Positions 46,446-57,418 of a DNA stretch of 64,000 nt are shown in pieces (position 1 is the stretch's first letter; the number at the start of each line of letters is the position of its first letter). Below the pieces are notes generated by a model that ran no database searches, was not told the DNA's origin, and saw nothing but the letters and a program-made list of their open reading frames with translations. The stretch covers positions 248,001 through 312,000 of the forward strand of contig JAFEMH010001247.1 in assembly GCA_022495995.1 (NCBI GenBank), read 5' to 3'. Origin of the DNA: Adenophora triphylla var. japonica (taxonomy: Eukaryota; Streptophyta; Magnoliopsida; Asterales; Campanulaceae). Position numbers and translations under genes: made by a program.

Positions 46446-47061
46446 GAGAAACGCGTTTCTCCATAAGTTATGGAGAAACGGGTTACGGGTATCCAGAAGC
46501 TATTGAAAGGATATCCAGAAACTTTTTGTATTGGCCATGACCTTGTCCCATGGTTCTTCGGATATCGCTCAGCGGTTACGGATATCCGTAACCCTTTGAA
46601 AGGATATCCGTAAGCTTATGAAAGTGATATCCGTGAAACCTTCAAATGATATCCGTAAACTTTCAAAATGTTTCTCGGATATTCATTTGATGGTTTCTGG
46701 ATATACATTTGAAGGTTTCTGGATATCCAGAAACCTTCAATAAGCATTTTCTGGTCTTGGCCTTGGATTTGACTTCAAATATGTTTCTGGATATTCATTT
46801 GATGGTTTCTGGATATACATTTGAAGGTTTCTGGATATCCAGAAACCTTCAATAAGCAATTTGTGGTTTGGCCTTGGATTTGGCTTCAAATCTATTTTTT
46901 CTGGATATCCGTCCAAAGGCTTCTGGATATCCGTTCCAAAGCTTCTGGATATCCAGAACCCTTTGAGACTGATATCCAGAAATTTTCTTCTGGTTATCAA
47001 ACGTATAGCTTCTGGCTATTAAAAACGCGTTTCTCCATAGTTATGGAGAAACGCGTTTCTC
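46446..47061. repeat. GGATATCC-unit element with palindromic inverted termini
   Basis: Both ends carry the 16-bp perfect palindrome GAGAAACGCGTTTCTC, extended inward to a hairpin CGTTTCTCCATAA/TTATGGAGAAACG, so the ends are inverted repeats of about 35 bp. Between them GGATATCC and near variants (GGATATTC, GGATATAC, TGATATCC) recur about sixteen times, mostly 21-24 bp apart, often as TTCTGGATATCCAGAA, itself a palindrome. A block of about 113 bp (46671-46783) is repeated directly at 46784-46890. No coding frame is convincing. I do not recognise the family. Confidence 0.85.
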
Positions 47062-47824
47062 AGCAGACCTACTCCAATCAAATTGATGAAAAGACAAACT
47101 TCTTTTAATTATTTGCATAATACAAACCACGAATCCTACCAAACCAAACCAAACCCAACCCAAAACCATAATATAAGGACCAATTCAGAGTCATGTAATT
47201 GAATATAAATATTAGCTTAGGGTTTATTTTTGTTCAATGGTTGGTGACAAATTCTATGATCACTAGCTCCTCTCTTTATTATTAACAACTTTTCCTTTTC
47301 ACAACCTTTTTGACTGATTCTTGAAAAATTCCTTTCGGTTTAGCGAGACAAATGATACACAAGTAAATAGTTTATTTTATTTTTCACTTTTGATGTTCAG
47401 TAAAATATCAATTTTCTTAAAAAAAAACATTTTTATTTTCATATATAAGTACAGATAGATATATGGTACTGAATTTATGACACAAGAAATGATACAATAT
47501 CATTCATAAAAAAAATATAAAAATCACACTTTAATTTTCACTACTAAAATTAACCTTTAGAGACTATTTAAAAGTTTTTATTTTACTTCCTCCGTCCTTA
47601 ATTGAATGGCCAAAATTTATTTTAAGAGACATTTTGAAAATGTGTGCTTTTTATACATTAGCAATTTTTTTTTGGTAAAAAATCGTTTAGGGACAAGAGG
47701 TTTTTGCTAAAAAAGACATTTATTTTGAGACAAAAATATCTTAAATTTGGACATTTATTTGAGAGCAGAGTGAGTAATAACATTCTTCAATGGTTTTTAT
47801 TTTGGTGCAACATTCTCAATAGTC
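47062..47824. other. AT-rich spacer
   Basis: Non-coding sequence with an AACCAAACC-rich stretch near 47130-47165 and a degenerate Stowaway at 47586-47774. Confidence 0.45.
47586..47774. mobile_element. degenerate Stowaway-like MITE
   Basis: CTTCCTCCGTCCTTAATTGA at the left and AGAGCAGAGTGAG at the right, TA on both sides, 189 bp. End similarity is partial. Confidence 0.5.
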
Positions 47825-48312
47825 TGTGAACGGAATAAAAGTGACGGGCTAGGTCCAACATACAAAGCCCAACTATTCAAGCATTATTGCCACCACATCC
47901 TTAGTGGGTCGACCTAATTATTGCAAGGTCCAAGGCCCAACAGCAAAGAACAGTCGACCTAGCTCATTGTCCGACCTCCTTGGTCCCGATCTAGCTTTGT
48001 CCGACATACGATCCATATCATATACGAGTATCATCCGGCTATATCATTCAGTCAGGTCGACCTGGACCCATGCAGGCAACCTCGACTTACAAAGAGTACG
48101 TCGACCTACAGAGTCATAACGCACCTACAATTCTTTCCATAACAGAATTCCCACAAATCGGGAGTTATTTACGTACGTAATCTCGTACACGATCCTATCC
48201 GTGATTCTAGGAATTTCATACAATCCTACTACAATTTCAGGGGTAATTGCTATGTGCTATTCTGAATCTCTTGTTCATTAAAATTTATCAGCTCTTAAAC
48301 ATCATACTTACT
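47825..48312 (+). repeat. 5' part of the LTR of gypsy element 3, split by copia A
   Basis: Begins about TGTGAACGGAATAAAAGTGA and runs to the CTTAC target site of copia A. The LTR continues at 62204-62331, directly before a Glu-tRNA-like primer site and gag. GTCGACCT-type words recur five or more times (47908-48115). The left border is inferred from TG and the change in sequence character. Confidence 0.6.
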
Positions 48313-49834
48313 GTTGGTCCCAAAGGTGGCAACAAGGGTGAAAACAGCTAGAGTGGGGGTGAATAGCTGTTACAAAATTTTCACCCTCTTTTAAAAACTG
48401 AACCTCTAAGCTTACAAAACCGCTTGCAGTTGATAATAAACTGCAAGTAGAGATGTAAAATGCACAGCGAAATATTTGAATATACAAAGCGGTTTAGAGG
48501 TGCGGTTTGTAAAGCGGTTTTATAATGCGGTCTTAGTATGTGCAGTTTACAAACAAAGTGAGGTTTTGACAATGTTAACTCCAAAAACAATTCACTATTA
48601 AGAATAACTACAATAAAGATCAAACAGAGAAAAAGATAGATAATTAATAAGCACAAGAAATAATAAATGCAGTAAAGTAAGAACACAATATTTGGAGTGG
48701 TTCAATCGATAAACGATCTACGTCCACTACCAAGATGGTTAGTCTTGGATTTTCTAAGAGTTAGATTTTATATTGAGTATGAGAGAGATTACAAATTACA
48801 AGGTATTCAAACTTAGATCTAAAATCTATTCTATGAAGATCGAATCCTAAACTATAACCAGTGTATCTCAAATGATTAATCTATGTGATTAAACAAGTGA
48901 GGTGTGTGTGTGTATGCAAGATCAAGACTCTTTAAATCTTTAAGATGGAGAGCACAATGATTCTTGATGGTGTTAAGGCTTGATTTCTGGGCTGGAATAT
49001 ATATCTTGAAGTAGAAGATGAAGATTCAAAGGACTTAGAATTTCTGGGCAGAGCTTCAGCTTCTATGAACACAGCACTTTCAATTTTCTCAAGCAATCTT
49101 CAAATGGTGAAGATTGGGGGTATTTATACCCAAGCATCAAGGATATAGCCGTTGGACACAACTATTGCAAGGACAGTACTGATGCTTTCCCATTGGTCCA
49201 CAGTAACCACTTTTGTCCTTTGGTACAACATTTGCAGGTAAAGCTGATCAGGCCTCAGCTGCAATTAAGGTGGTTAGGACATCTGTCACCTTTTCAAGAT
49301 CCTTGCAAATCTTGTCTGAAAAGTAGTCACGTGACAAGATATGGTGGTTGACTTTTGTTATTGCTGACGTGGATTCCAACGGTCAAATGTGGTTCACTTC
49401 AAATCTTCAATCATTGGATGCGGTCCTGGTGTACATGCAATTTTGACAAGAGCGGTTGATTACACCAGTGAGGTTGCTGAGGTGCGGTCCATAAGATGGA
49501 ACTACAAAGCAGTTGCGGTTCACCATAAAGCGGTTGCACTAGACAGTGTCAAAGGCAGTTTCACACAAAGGAATTCCACCAAGCAGTTGCTAGGAGCGGT
49601 TTGCTAGGTGCGGTTGATAATGCGGACTGAAACTTTGAACTGCAATCTCAAATCCAATGAGTCTTGTGCCAGTCTTCAAGCCTAATTTAACCTATTCTAT
49701 AAAATGGACTTAGCTAAAAATTGAAGTCTAAGCTTCATTACATATGGGCCTAAAGTCCTTAAAATAGACAGGAGGTTATGGTATCAATCAAATCTTAAGC
49801 TAATCTAGGAGGGTTAAAATATGCATACCCAACA
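48313..49834 (-). repeat. copia A 3' LTR
   Basis: TGTTGGTCCCAAAGGTGGC to GCATACCCAACA, 1522 bp. Nearly identical to 60673-62198 but with scattered substitutions and small indels. About eight GCGGTT words. Confidence 0.92.
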
Positions 49835-49941
49835 ATCTCCCCCTATTTGATTGATGTCATTACCTACTATAGCAAAAGCAAACATTGTACTTGGCAAAAA
49901 CATGTCCATAAGAGAAATCCATATCTCTCGGCAAAAACATT
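49835..49941 (-). other. copia A polypurine tract and scarred junction with nested copy B
   Basis: The polypurine tract lies next to the LTR. The junction with B contains a 20-bp copy (49912-49931, GAGAAATCCATATCTCTCGG) of B sequence found at 50143-50162, and an 11-bp repeat GGCAAAAACAT at 49893-49903 and 49930-49940. This is filler DNA typical of error-prone end joining. Confidence 0.7.
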
Positions 49942-52494
49942 GTTCTTGAAGACCCATTTGCACCCTATGGTTTTTACACCTTCGGGTGGATCAATCAAGT
50001 TCCAAACTTGATTATCATCCATGGATTGTAATTCGGACTTCATGGCCTCTTGCCATTTTTCCGAATCAGGAGCGGACATCGCTTCTTTGTAGCAAGTAGG
50101 TTCATCGTTTTCTATTAACTCCACTTCATCACTTTCCGTAACGAGAAATCCATATCTCTCGGGTTCGGATCGTGATCTACCACTTCGACGAAGGATTTGT
50201 GCATCTTGAACCGGTTCCACAACTGCTTGTGAACTTGGTTCAGTTTCCACCATTGGTTCAATGTTGTTTTCGGGTTCTCGAATTTCTTCGAGATCTATTT
50301 TACTCCCACTGGTTCCTTTGCGAAGAAACTCCTTTTCTAAGAAGGTACCATTTCGAGCAACAAACACTTTGTTATCGTTTCGGTTGTAGAAATAGTATCC
50401 TTTAGTTTCCTTAGGATAACCCACGAAAACACATTTGTCAGACTTAGGTGCTAGCTTGTCAGAAGTTAACTTCTTGACATATACATCGCAATCCCAAATC
50501 TTCATGAAAGACAAACTAGGTTTTCTTCCATGCCACATCACATATGGGGTCTTTTGAACCGATTTGGTAGGAACTCTGTTTATAGTGAAAGCAGCAGTTT
50601 CTAGTGCATATCACCAATAGGATAAAGGAAGCTCAACTTGACTCATCATAGAACGAACCATGTCCAACAAGGTTCTATTCCTCCTTTCAGACACACCATT
50701 CCATTGTGGTGTTCCGGGTGGAGAGAGTTCTGAAACGATTCCACAACTCTTAAGATGACTGTCAAATTCTTGGCTCAAATATTCGCCACCTCGATCGGAT
50801 CGAAGTACCTTAATAGTTTTGCCAAGTTGATTTTGCACCTCATTTTGAAATATTCGAAATATCTCAAACGATTCACTTTTATGTTTCATTAGATAAACAT
50901 ATCCAAATCTACTATAATCATCAGTGAATGTTATGAAGTACTGAAATCCTCCCCTAGCATTGCTACTCATAGGTCCACATACATCAGTATGTATTAGGCC
51001 TAATAAGTCGCCCGCCCTTTCACCAGTTTTGGTAAATGGGTCCTTGGTCATCTTGCCAAGTAAACAAGATTCGCATGTCTCATATGATTCATAATCATGT
51101 GAGTCTAAAAATCCATCTTTGTGGAGTTTAGAAATGCGTTTCTCATTTATATGGTCAAGACGACAATGCCATAAGTAAGTATGGTTTACATCATTGGGTT
51201 TAGATTTCTTGTTAATGTTATAGACATCATTATCACGATTTTCAACATCAAGGATATAAAGGCCATTGAATGAAATAGCAGTACAATAATGCATATCACT
51301 CTTGTAAATAGAAAACTTCTTATCACATATAAGAAAATTAAAACCTTCATTATCCAAACATGAAATCGAAATAATATTTCTACTTAAAGCTGAAACGTAA
51401 TAACAATTGTTCAAAACAAGTATTAGTCCACTAGGTAAAGTAACTTCATAAGTTCCTACGGCTAATGCAGTAACTCTTGCTCCATTCCCCACACGTAGGT
51501 CCACTTCACCATCTTCAAGCATCCTTCTGTTCTTTAGACCCTGCACATTTAGACAAATGTGAGATCCACATCCGGTATCCAATACCCAAGAACTAGAAGT
51601 AGATAGGAATATATCTATAACAAAGATACCTGAAGTCGAAGCAACACCTTTGCTCTTCTTTAGTGCTTCCTTGTATTTTGCTCTTCTTCAGTGCTTCCTT
51701 GTATTTTAAGCAGTTTCTCCTCCAATGTCCAATCTCATTGCAATGGAAGTAGACTGCGTCCTCTTGGGACTTGGGCTTAGCCTCTTTGGGTTTGGTAACA
51801 TTTGCCTTAGGATTAGCAACTTTTGCCTTTCCCTTACCCTTGAAACCCTTCCCCTTATTAACCATCAACACTTGATCGGTTTTCTTCTTGACAATATTGG
51901 TTTCCGCAGTGTTCAACATTTGAACTAACTCGGAAAGGTTCTTATTCATGCCCCCATGTTATAGTTCATTATGAAATTACTAAAACCTTCGGGCAATGAA
52001 TTCAATATCATAGTAGCCAACTCTTGGCTAATTGGAAAACCAAGCCTCTCAAGATGCTCGATGTGGCCCTTCATCTTTAGAGCATGGGGACCAATAGCTT
52101 GTCCTTCACTCATCTTGCATGAGGTTAGGGCCTTAACTGTGTTATACCTTTCTTGCCTTGCTTGAACTTGGAACATTTCCATCAGTCGATTGTTTAGATC
52201 AACTGTCCCCAAGTGCTCAAGATCCTTCTGAAGGCTCTTGCACATGGCGGAGAGCATGAGGCAACCAACATCAGTAGCATCACGCTTATGCTTCAGATAT
52301 TGATCCTTCACTGCCCTAGTAGCATTGGCAGTAGGTTCAGGTGGAATAGGTTCCTCGAGAACGTACAACTTTTCCTCTTGCCTGAGAACAATTCTCATGC
52401 TACGAATCTAATCCATATAGTTTGTACCATTCTCTTCCAACTTTTCCTTCTCAAGGACAGATTGCAGTGACAGATGATTATTGTTTGATGCCAT
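49942..52494 (-). pseudogene. gag-pol: element B gag-pol, truncated in RT
   Basis: ATG at 52494 (MASNNNHLSL). A TAG replaces Trp in the NYMDW motif near 52406, then MRIVLRQEEKLYV, a frame break near 51946-51950, a zinc knuckle with an intact final Cys (CNEIGHWRRNCLKYKEALKK), protease (MDTGCGSHICLNVQG), integrase (TDVCGPMSSNARGGF, GTPQWNGVSERRN) to SYW then TGA near 50610, and the linker/RT start (IGCKWVFK) where homology ends. The zinc knuckle here shows what the stop in C1 replaced. A short duplication of GCTCTTCTTCAGTGCTTCC lies at 51652-51698. Confidence 0.88.
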
Positions 52495-53858
52495 TTATTC
52501 TACAAAAGGATATAGATAAAATATGAACACATATGAGCAAACATATTATATGAGAAGTATAATGCATTTACATCAAAATAAATGCTCCCACTAAATTATA
52601 CACCTTCCAATGTAAATAAGCATAATATACATTTAATGGGCTAAGATCCAACTTTAATTTAATTTCAAGTTTACTATGGCAAACCGCTCAAAACTAAATT
52701 AATTAGGTAGAAACATCAATCATATCACATATATGACTCTTAGATCTTTTATGAGATTTATTTAAGACATCATATATCTAAGCATATTTTAATCTCATCT
52801 TATGTCTTGGGTCCAAAACCATTTTGATAACCCAATTAAGTTCATTCACTTTAAACGTATAGGAACCACCATTTCCTCATCTTGCTCGCAAACGAATAGA
52901 ATTAAAGTACCTTGCTATGGCAAGCCCACCCAAAACTATCTGAGTGATCTCAAGTGTTTTAATCATGAATTGGAATAAAGAACTTAAAAGTTAAATGAAG
53001 GTTCTTTAAAGCAGATTATAAGCATATCAGCAAAGATAATCATAATCGTGCACCAGGTAAGCTCCCAGGAAGATAGGTGAGCCACAAGGACTACTTAAGT
53101 ACCAAATCTCTCCTTCGACAGAACTCTCCTAGACATGCACAATCAGAAATCAGCTTTGATTTGCAACATAATCAATACTTTGTATAAACAATCAGATTCC
53201 TTTTAAATTTTGCATAAACTGACTTGTTTCTCATAAACAATCAGAAAACCAAAATTTTAATGTTTCAATTTAAACATTCAGGAAACTACAATTTAATGTT
53301 TCAACTAAACATCTAACGAAATTCTTAACACGTAAGAACATATAATTCATGCATCGCAACAATTAATAAAATCATATTTTAATTAACTAAGCATGCATAA
53401 ACAATGAATTAATCTAGCATAGCCTATAAACTTAATTTCCAGAAATTTATAGCATCCAGATTAAGACATAAACATATCAGATTGTAAATATATTCACAGA
53501 TTAGCAGGATTATTAAACAAACTGATTCTGCCCAGATTGGGCAAGTTTTGTCGCGTGACAGAGGCCAACTCTGTCGCGTGACACAAGCAAACTCTGTCGC
53601 GTGACACAAGCAACCTTTGTCGCGTGACACTGAGTTACCAGATTTGCAGATTTCCAGTTTCAATCAATTCTTGATCACAGAGCAATTAAATCATATAAAC
53701 AACTTTTAATAGATTTAATTCAGTATGAATAGAACACGATTTAGGCATATTGTTTCAAAAACAATCAAACTATCGCATACAAAACATGCAAAAAACCCTA
53801 TAAACAATTTATATCAATTTTTCTAGCATGTTAATTCAAACTTAACCCTACGAACGAG
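52495..53858 (-). other. element B untranslated leader
   Basis: Homologous to the C1 leader. The palindromic array differs: four units at 53547-53626 with spacers CAACTC or CAAGCAA in place of AAGAA, showing that the array length evolves. Confidence 0.8.
53547..53626. repeat. four-unit TGTCGCGTGACA array in element B leader
   Basis: TGTCGCGTGACA occurs four times about 22 bp apart, with CAAnCTCTG-type spacers. The core is the same as in C1 (three units) but the flanks and number differ. Confidence 0.88.
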
Positions 53859-53871
53859 GTTCTGATACCAC

Positions 53872-55211
53872 TGTTGGGTTATATGGGTCCATGTGCAGCG
53901 GAATTAAGCATCTAATAACACAAAACCCAAGAGCCCTAAGATCCGTTCTATATGATTAAATTGAATTTCTATGAGATAGAATTAACCAACCTTAATTGCT
54001 TTCCGTTCTTGAGCTATCGAACAATGTATTGATGTGATGTTGAATCACAAAATTCGAACTCTAGGCCTTGATCGTCGTACGAGCGAAGACCCCCTCTAGT
54101 AGTATCCACACCTTTGAATGAACCAAGAACGATTTCTTGATGATTGCTAGAACATAAACCTTTTAAGAATATTGAGAACCTTTTTGTTGTGATTTTCTTT
54201 TCAGAAATTCGGCTAGGTTATTAGGGTTTCACAGACCTTATATTTATACTACATTAGTATAGGTATTTGTTTCCTAATCAAATTAGGAAACTGACTGTAA
54301 ACCGCCTCAGTGGCATGATCTGTCGCACGACCAGACGAGTCCCATGGACAGGTTCTGTTGCGCGATGTCTTATGCCACATCAGGACTCTCTCAATTTTCT
54401 TCCTCTGGTTTAATCAATTCATTCTAGTTGTATGTGACCCAATAGGATTATATTATGTTGGCAATGAGCTCGATCATATAGACCCTCATAAAATATAAGC
54501 GGACTCTAGCAAGCCATTATGTCTACCCAAATAATATAACGTAAGAGTTCACGTTTTCAACGGTACACTTTCATTTCTCCCTTTGTCTCACGATGTTATA
54601 TTGAACACAAGTCATGGTCCACGTCAACTTGTACTTGTTCAATGCTTTCTCGATCTTGAGTATAATGATAATCTAATCGCATTGGGGTATGGCCATACAC
54701 TTTCATCATTATCACTCATCGAGGGGCCCAAGCAAAATATCTCTCTTACGAGGGACAAATTCCATCTTGACTTATCATCCTTCTCATCATGAATCCGATC
54801 ATGCCAAAGATAGCCTTTATAGATATCGTGTTAAGATATCGTTTGACTAAAATCAAATATAACTTTCATCATATGTAAGGTCATGATAATCTCAGGTCTA
54901 GGGACTAAATGAAGTAACCATATGAGATTTAATTATGACATTTGGCCATGACATAAATATCAAACGGGTCAAGTCCAGTCACTTGTTCTCTAGCAAGTAC
55001 CCATAAATTTAATGTGCATCTCTATGCATATAATCATCATATGATTATCCATTAACATTTATACTAATTATTCACTTAATAATCAGGGACGGAGATTATT
55101 ATAAATAAATATGCAAAACATATAATAATCAAATAATAAACTCTTCATATAATAATGAATAATGTCAACACATAAGTCTATCAGCTATAGGCCTAGGGCA
55201 TAACACTAACA
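53872..55211 (-). repeat. element B 5' LTR
   Basis: TGTTGGGTTATATGGG to ATAACACTAACA, 1340 bp, homologous to the C1 LTRs and without the 150-bp insertion seen in one of them. Confidence 0.88.
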
Positions 55212-56802
55212 CTTCAATTGATAAGTATCTATGCTGTTGGCAAGCTCTCTCATCAGAATTTTGGGCCAATGGAGCTTGATTCCATTGAAAACAGCACAGC
55301 AGTACATCCACTGCTGGGAGGTGAAGTTGTTGTGGTTTCCAGTTTTCCCACAAATAGATTTCCCTATAAGGTAACATAGATGTATCATCATCTCTCCAAA
55401 TGCTCTTCTGGGCTTCTTCTTGTAATACCCAGTCAATGATGCAAGATCTCCACAAAGAGTAGAGCAAGTGGCATCCATAACCTCTTGAGAGACTTCAAGG
55501 GGGGCACCAGAAACATTGAACTCATAGGTGCTCCTAATGTCCAGGTAGTCAATGGTGACTTCAAATCCTTCAACTACTCCAGTCAAGCAGTTGATCTTCT
55601 TTCCATCAGACAGCTTCCTTTGACCAGGCTTGGCGGTTGCATAGAACTGATCAACAAACAAAGGAATTGTGTAGGACTGCTTCTTGTTGAATAAGGGAAG
55701 AATTCCAGAAGTATCCATCTTCCTTATCATCTCTCTTCCTAGAGCATCTGACTTCAGCTGTGGCTCATTGATTTCCCATCCTGGAAGAAAATATTGAGAA
55801 TCCTACAAGAAGACACTCAAGTTAGATCTATTATTTTGATTCACAGTTTACAAGCGGTTTGAGCACCTATGCGGTTGGCAATAGTGCGGTTTTGAAAAAT
55901 GAAGATTTTCAAACCTCAAGAAAACTGTGAACACAAGGCAGGGAAACAAATCAAAAAATACAAAAGTATATTTACTAGTACTTGGCATTGTAATCCAAAG
56001 TTATCCCACACATGCAAGCAGTGTTTTGGAGGGGAAGGTTATGGTGTCCAGCCTATATACTTAGTAAGACTTAAGTAAATTCAAGCATGCGGTTGTAAAG
56101 TATAAAAAAATTTGGTTTACCAACATGCGGTTTATAACTATAATGCACATGCGGTTTTGAAACTGAAAAATATGTGGTTATAAACAAGTGGTTTCAAAAC
56201 TGAGCATGCGGTCGAGATAGAAGCGGTTCAGATACAAGCAACAAATCCAAAACTTTCAGAAAATTTTCTAAGTATGAAAAACAAGATTGAATTTCAGGCA
56301 ATCCAAAACATAAGAGATTTCTGAAAAAGGAGATGAATAGTCTCATGAATGCATGAAGAACACGAAGAACATCAAGAACAGAGATTTAACAAAAGTTAAC
56401 CAAAATCAACAAATGATATGTCAAAATGATCACATTGGACAGTAGATTAATAATATAACAATAAAAATTCATACTTTGTCCAGATTCACCACAAAATAGC
56501 AAAAATACGAAAGTGGGTTTGAAAACTCAAGAACTGAAAAATCCAAAATCAGTGCCCAAAAGATGTGTTGATCATGAAATAAAGCATATATTCTTAAACT
56601 AGGCATGAATTCGAACAAAACCCAACAAGTTTCATCAAAAATGATTAAGCAATGAAGCCACAGTAAGCAAAAATCAGTTAACCTCACTCGAAGCTTATGA
56701 ATGTTCATCAATGGCAGTTATAGTAAGAAAATTTGCAGAAAAATGAAAGAGATTAGGATGTAGAAAACATACCATATCAAAGAAAGGCTTCTTTGATGCC
56801 AT
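55212..56802 (-). CDS. extra spliced gene in copia A, cut by element B
   Basis: A separate unit between pol and the 3' LTR of copia A, same strand. Exon 1 (56773-56802) encodes MASKKPFFDM and ends in the donor GTATGTTTTC. After an intron of 970 bp ending TTCTTGTAG, exon 2 (55212-55802) continues in phase with DSQYFLPGWEINEPQLKSDA and LFVDQFYATAKPGQRKLSDG, later FTSQQWMYCCAVFNGIKLHW. At DTYQLK the LTR of element B interrupts it, about 207 aa from the start. A TATA box lies 130 bp upstream. The FYA motif and IKLHWPK recall the poorly known putative plant transposon proteins in some plant LTR elements; this is a weak resemblance. It has no membrane segment or known catalytic motif. Function unknown. 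Confidence 0.72.
55803..56772 (-). other. intron of the extra gene, rich in GCGGTT
   Basis: A 970-bp AT-rich stretch with canonical GT (56771-56772) and AG (55803-55804) ends on the minus strand. At least seven GCGGTT words lie in 55850-56230. Confidence 0.6.
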
Positions 56803-56930
56803 TGAAGGTTTGAAAGATTTAAGGTTTATGAAGGTTTAAAAGTAGAGAGAGAATGAGGGTTGGTAGAAACTGAAAGTACAGTTGCAGAGGGATGACAGTT
56901 GAAAAGTTGAAATTGTGGCAGGTGTTTGCT

Positions 56931-56938
56931 ATTTATAG
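56931..56938 (-). promoter_or_regulatory. TATA box of the extra gene in copia A
   Basis: The minus strand reads CCTATAAATAGCAAAC, about 130 bp before the ATG at 56802, followed by a CT-rich leader. This indicates an internal promoter independent of the LTR. Confidence 0.6.
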
Positions 56939-57418
56939 GCAAGGTTAGGGTTGAGGCAGCTGAAGGACTGATCCACTATCCCACATAGTGAATCATTACA
57001 TTTGATACACCCTTTCAGCTTCTACACATCAGCCAATGACGACTGACATGAAGGCCAATTAATGCCAATGTTCCCTTTGCATTAAATGCTTTTAAATTTT
57101 GAAATTTTGAGGGAAAACATTTACAAATAAACCCTTATGAAAAAAAAAGGACTGAAAAATAAATAAAAGGAATTTGAACAGTTTTTTTTAATAAATAAAT
57201 AAATAAATAGAAGAAATAAACAAAAGTTACTCTAAGTTGAAACGCGGTTGAGATCCAAGTGGTCAATGCTGCAGCAAGCGGTTTGGAAATGCGGTTGGTT
57301 GCAAGCGGTTGACTACATGCGGTTTGATACACGCGGTTCAACAGGGTGAGGTTTTGAATCCTCAACAGGAATTTCAACCTATACTCATCACACAAGTTAG
57401 CAAATAAGAAGAATGAAA
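56939..57418. other. spacer between copia A pol and the extra gene's promoter
   Basis: No coding frame. Includes a run of A/T (57135-57215) and a cluster of six GCGGTT words at 57240-57345, just downstream of the end of pol. Confidence 0.55.

Larger units (their letters stand above)
49942..55211 (-). mobile_element. truncated C1-family copia element B nested in A
   Basis: 5' LTR 53872-55211, primer site near 53859-53870 (one mismatch, TGGTATCAGAAC), leader, gag-pol to within RT, where it ends at about 49942. Sequence is closely similar to C1. The RT C-terminus, RNase H and 3' LTR are missing. The 5' LTR end breaks the extra gene of copia A in its second exon. Confidence 0.9.

Noticed and set aside
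48381..48686. Hydrophobic minus-strand frame in the copia A LTR, also at 60623-61048
   Set aside because: It lies in LTR sequence, differs in length between the two LTRs, and its Tyr/Leu/Ile-rich composition is what AT-rich DNA gives by chance.
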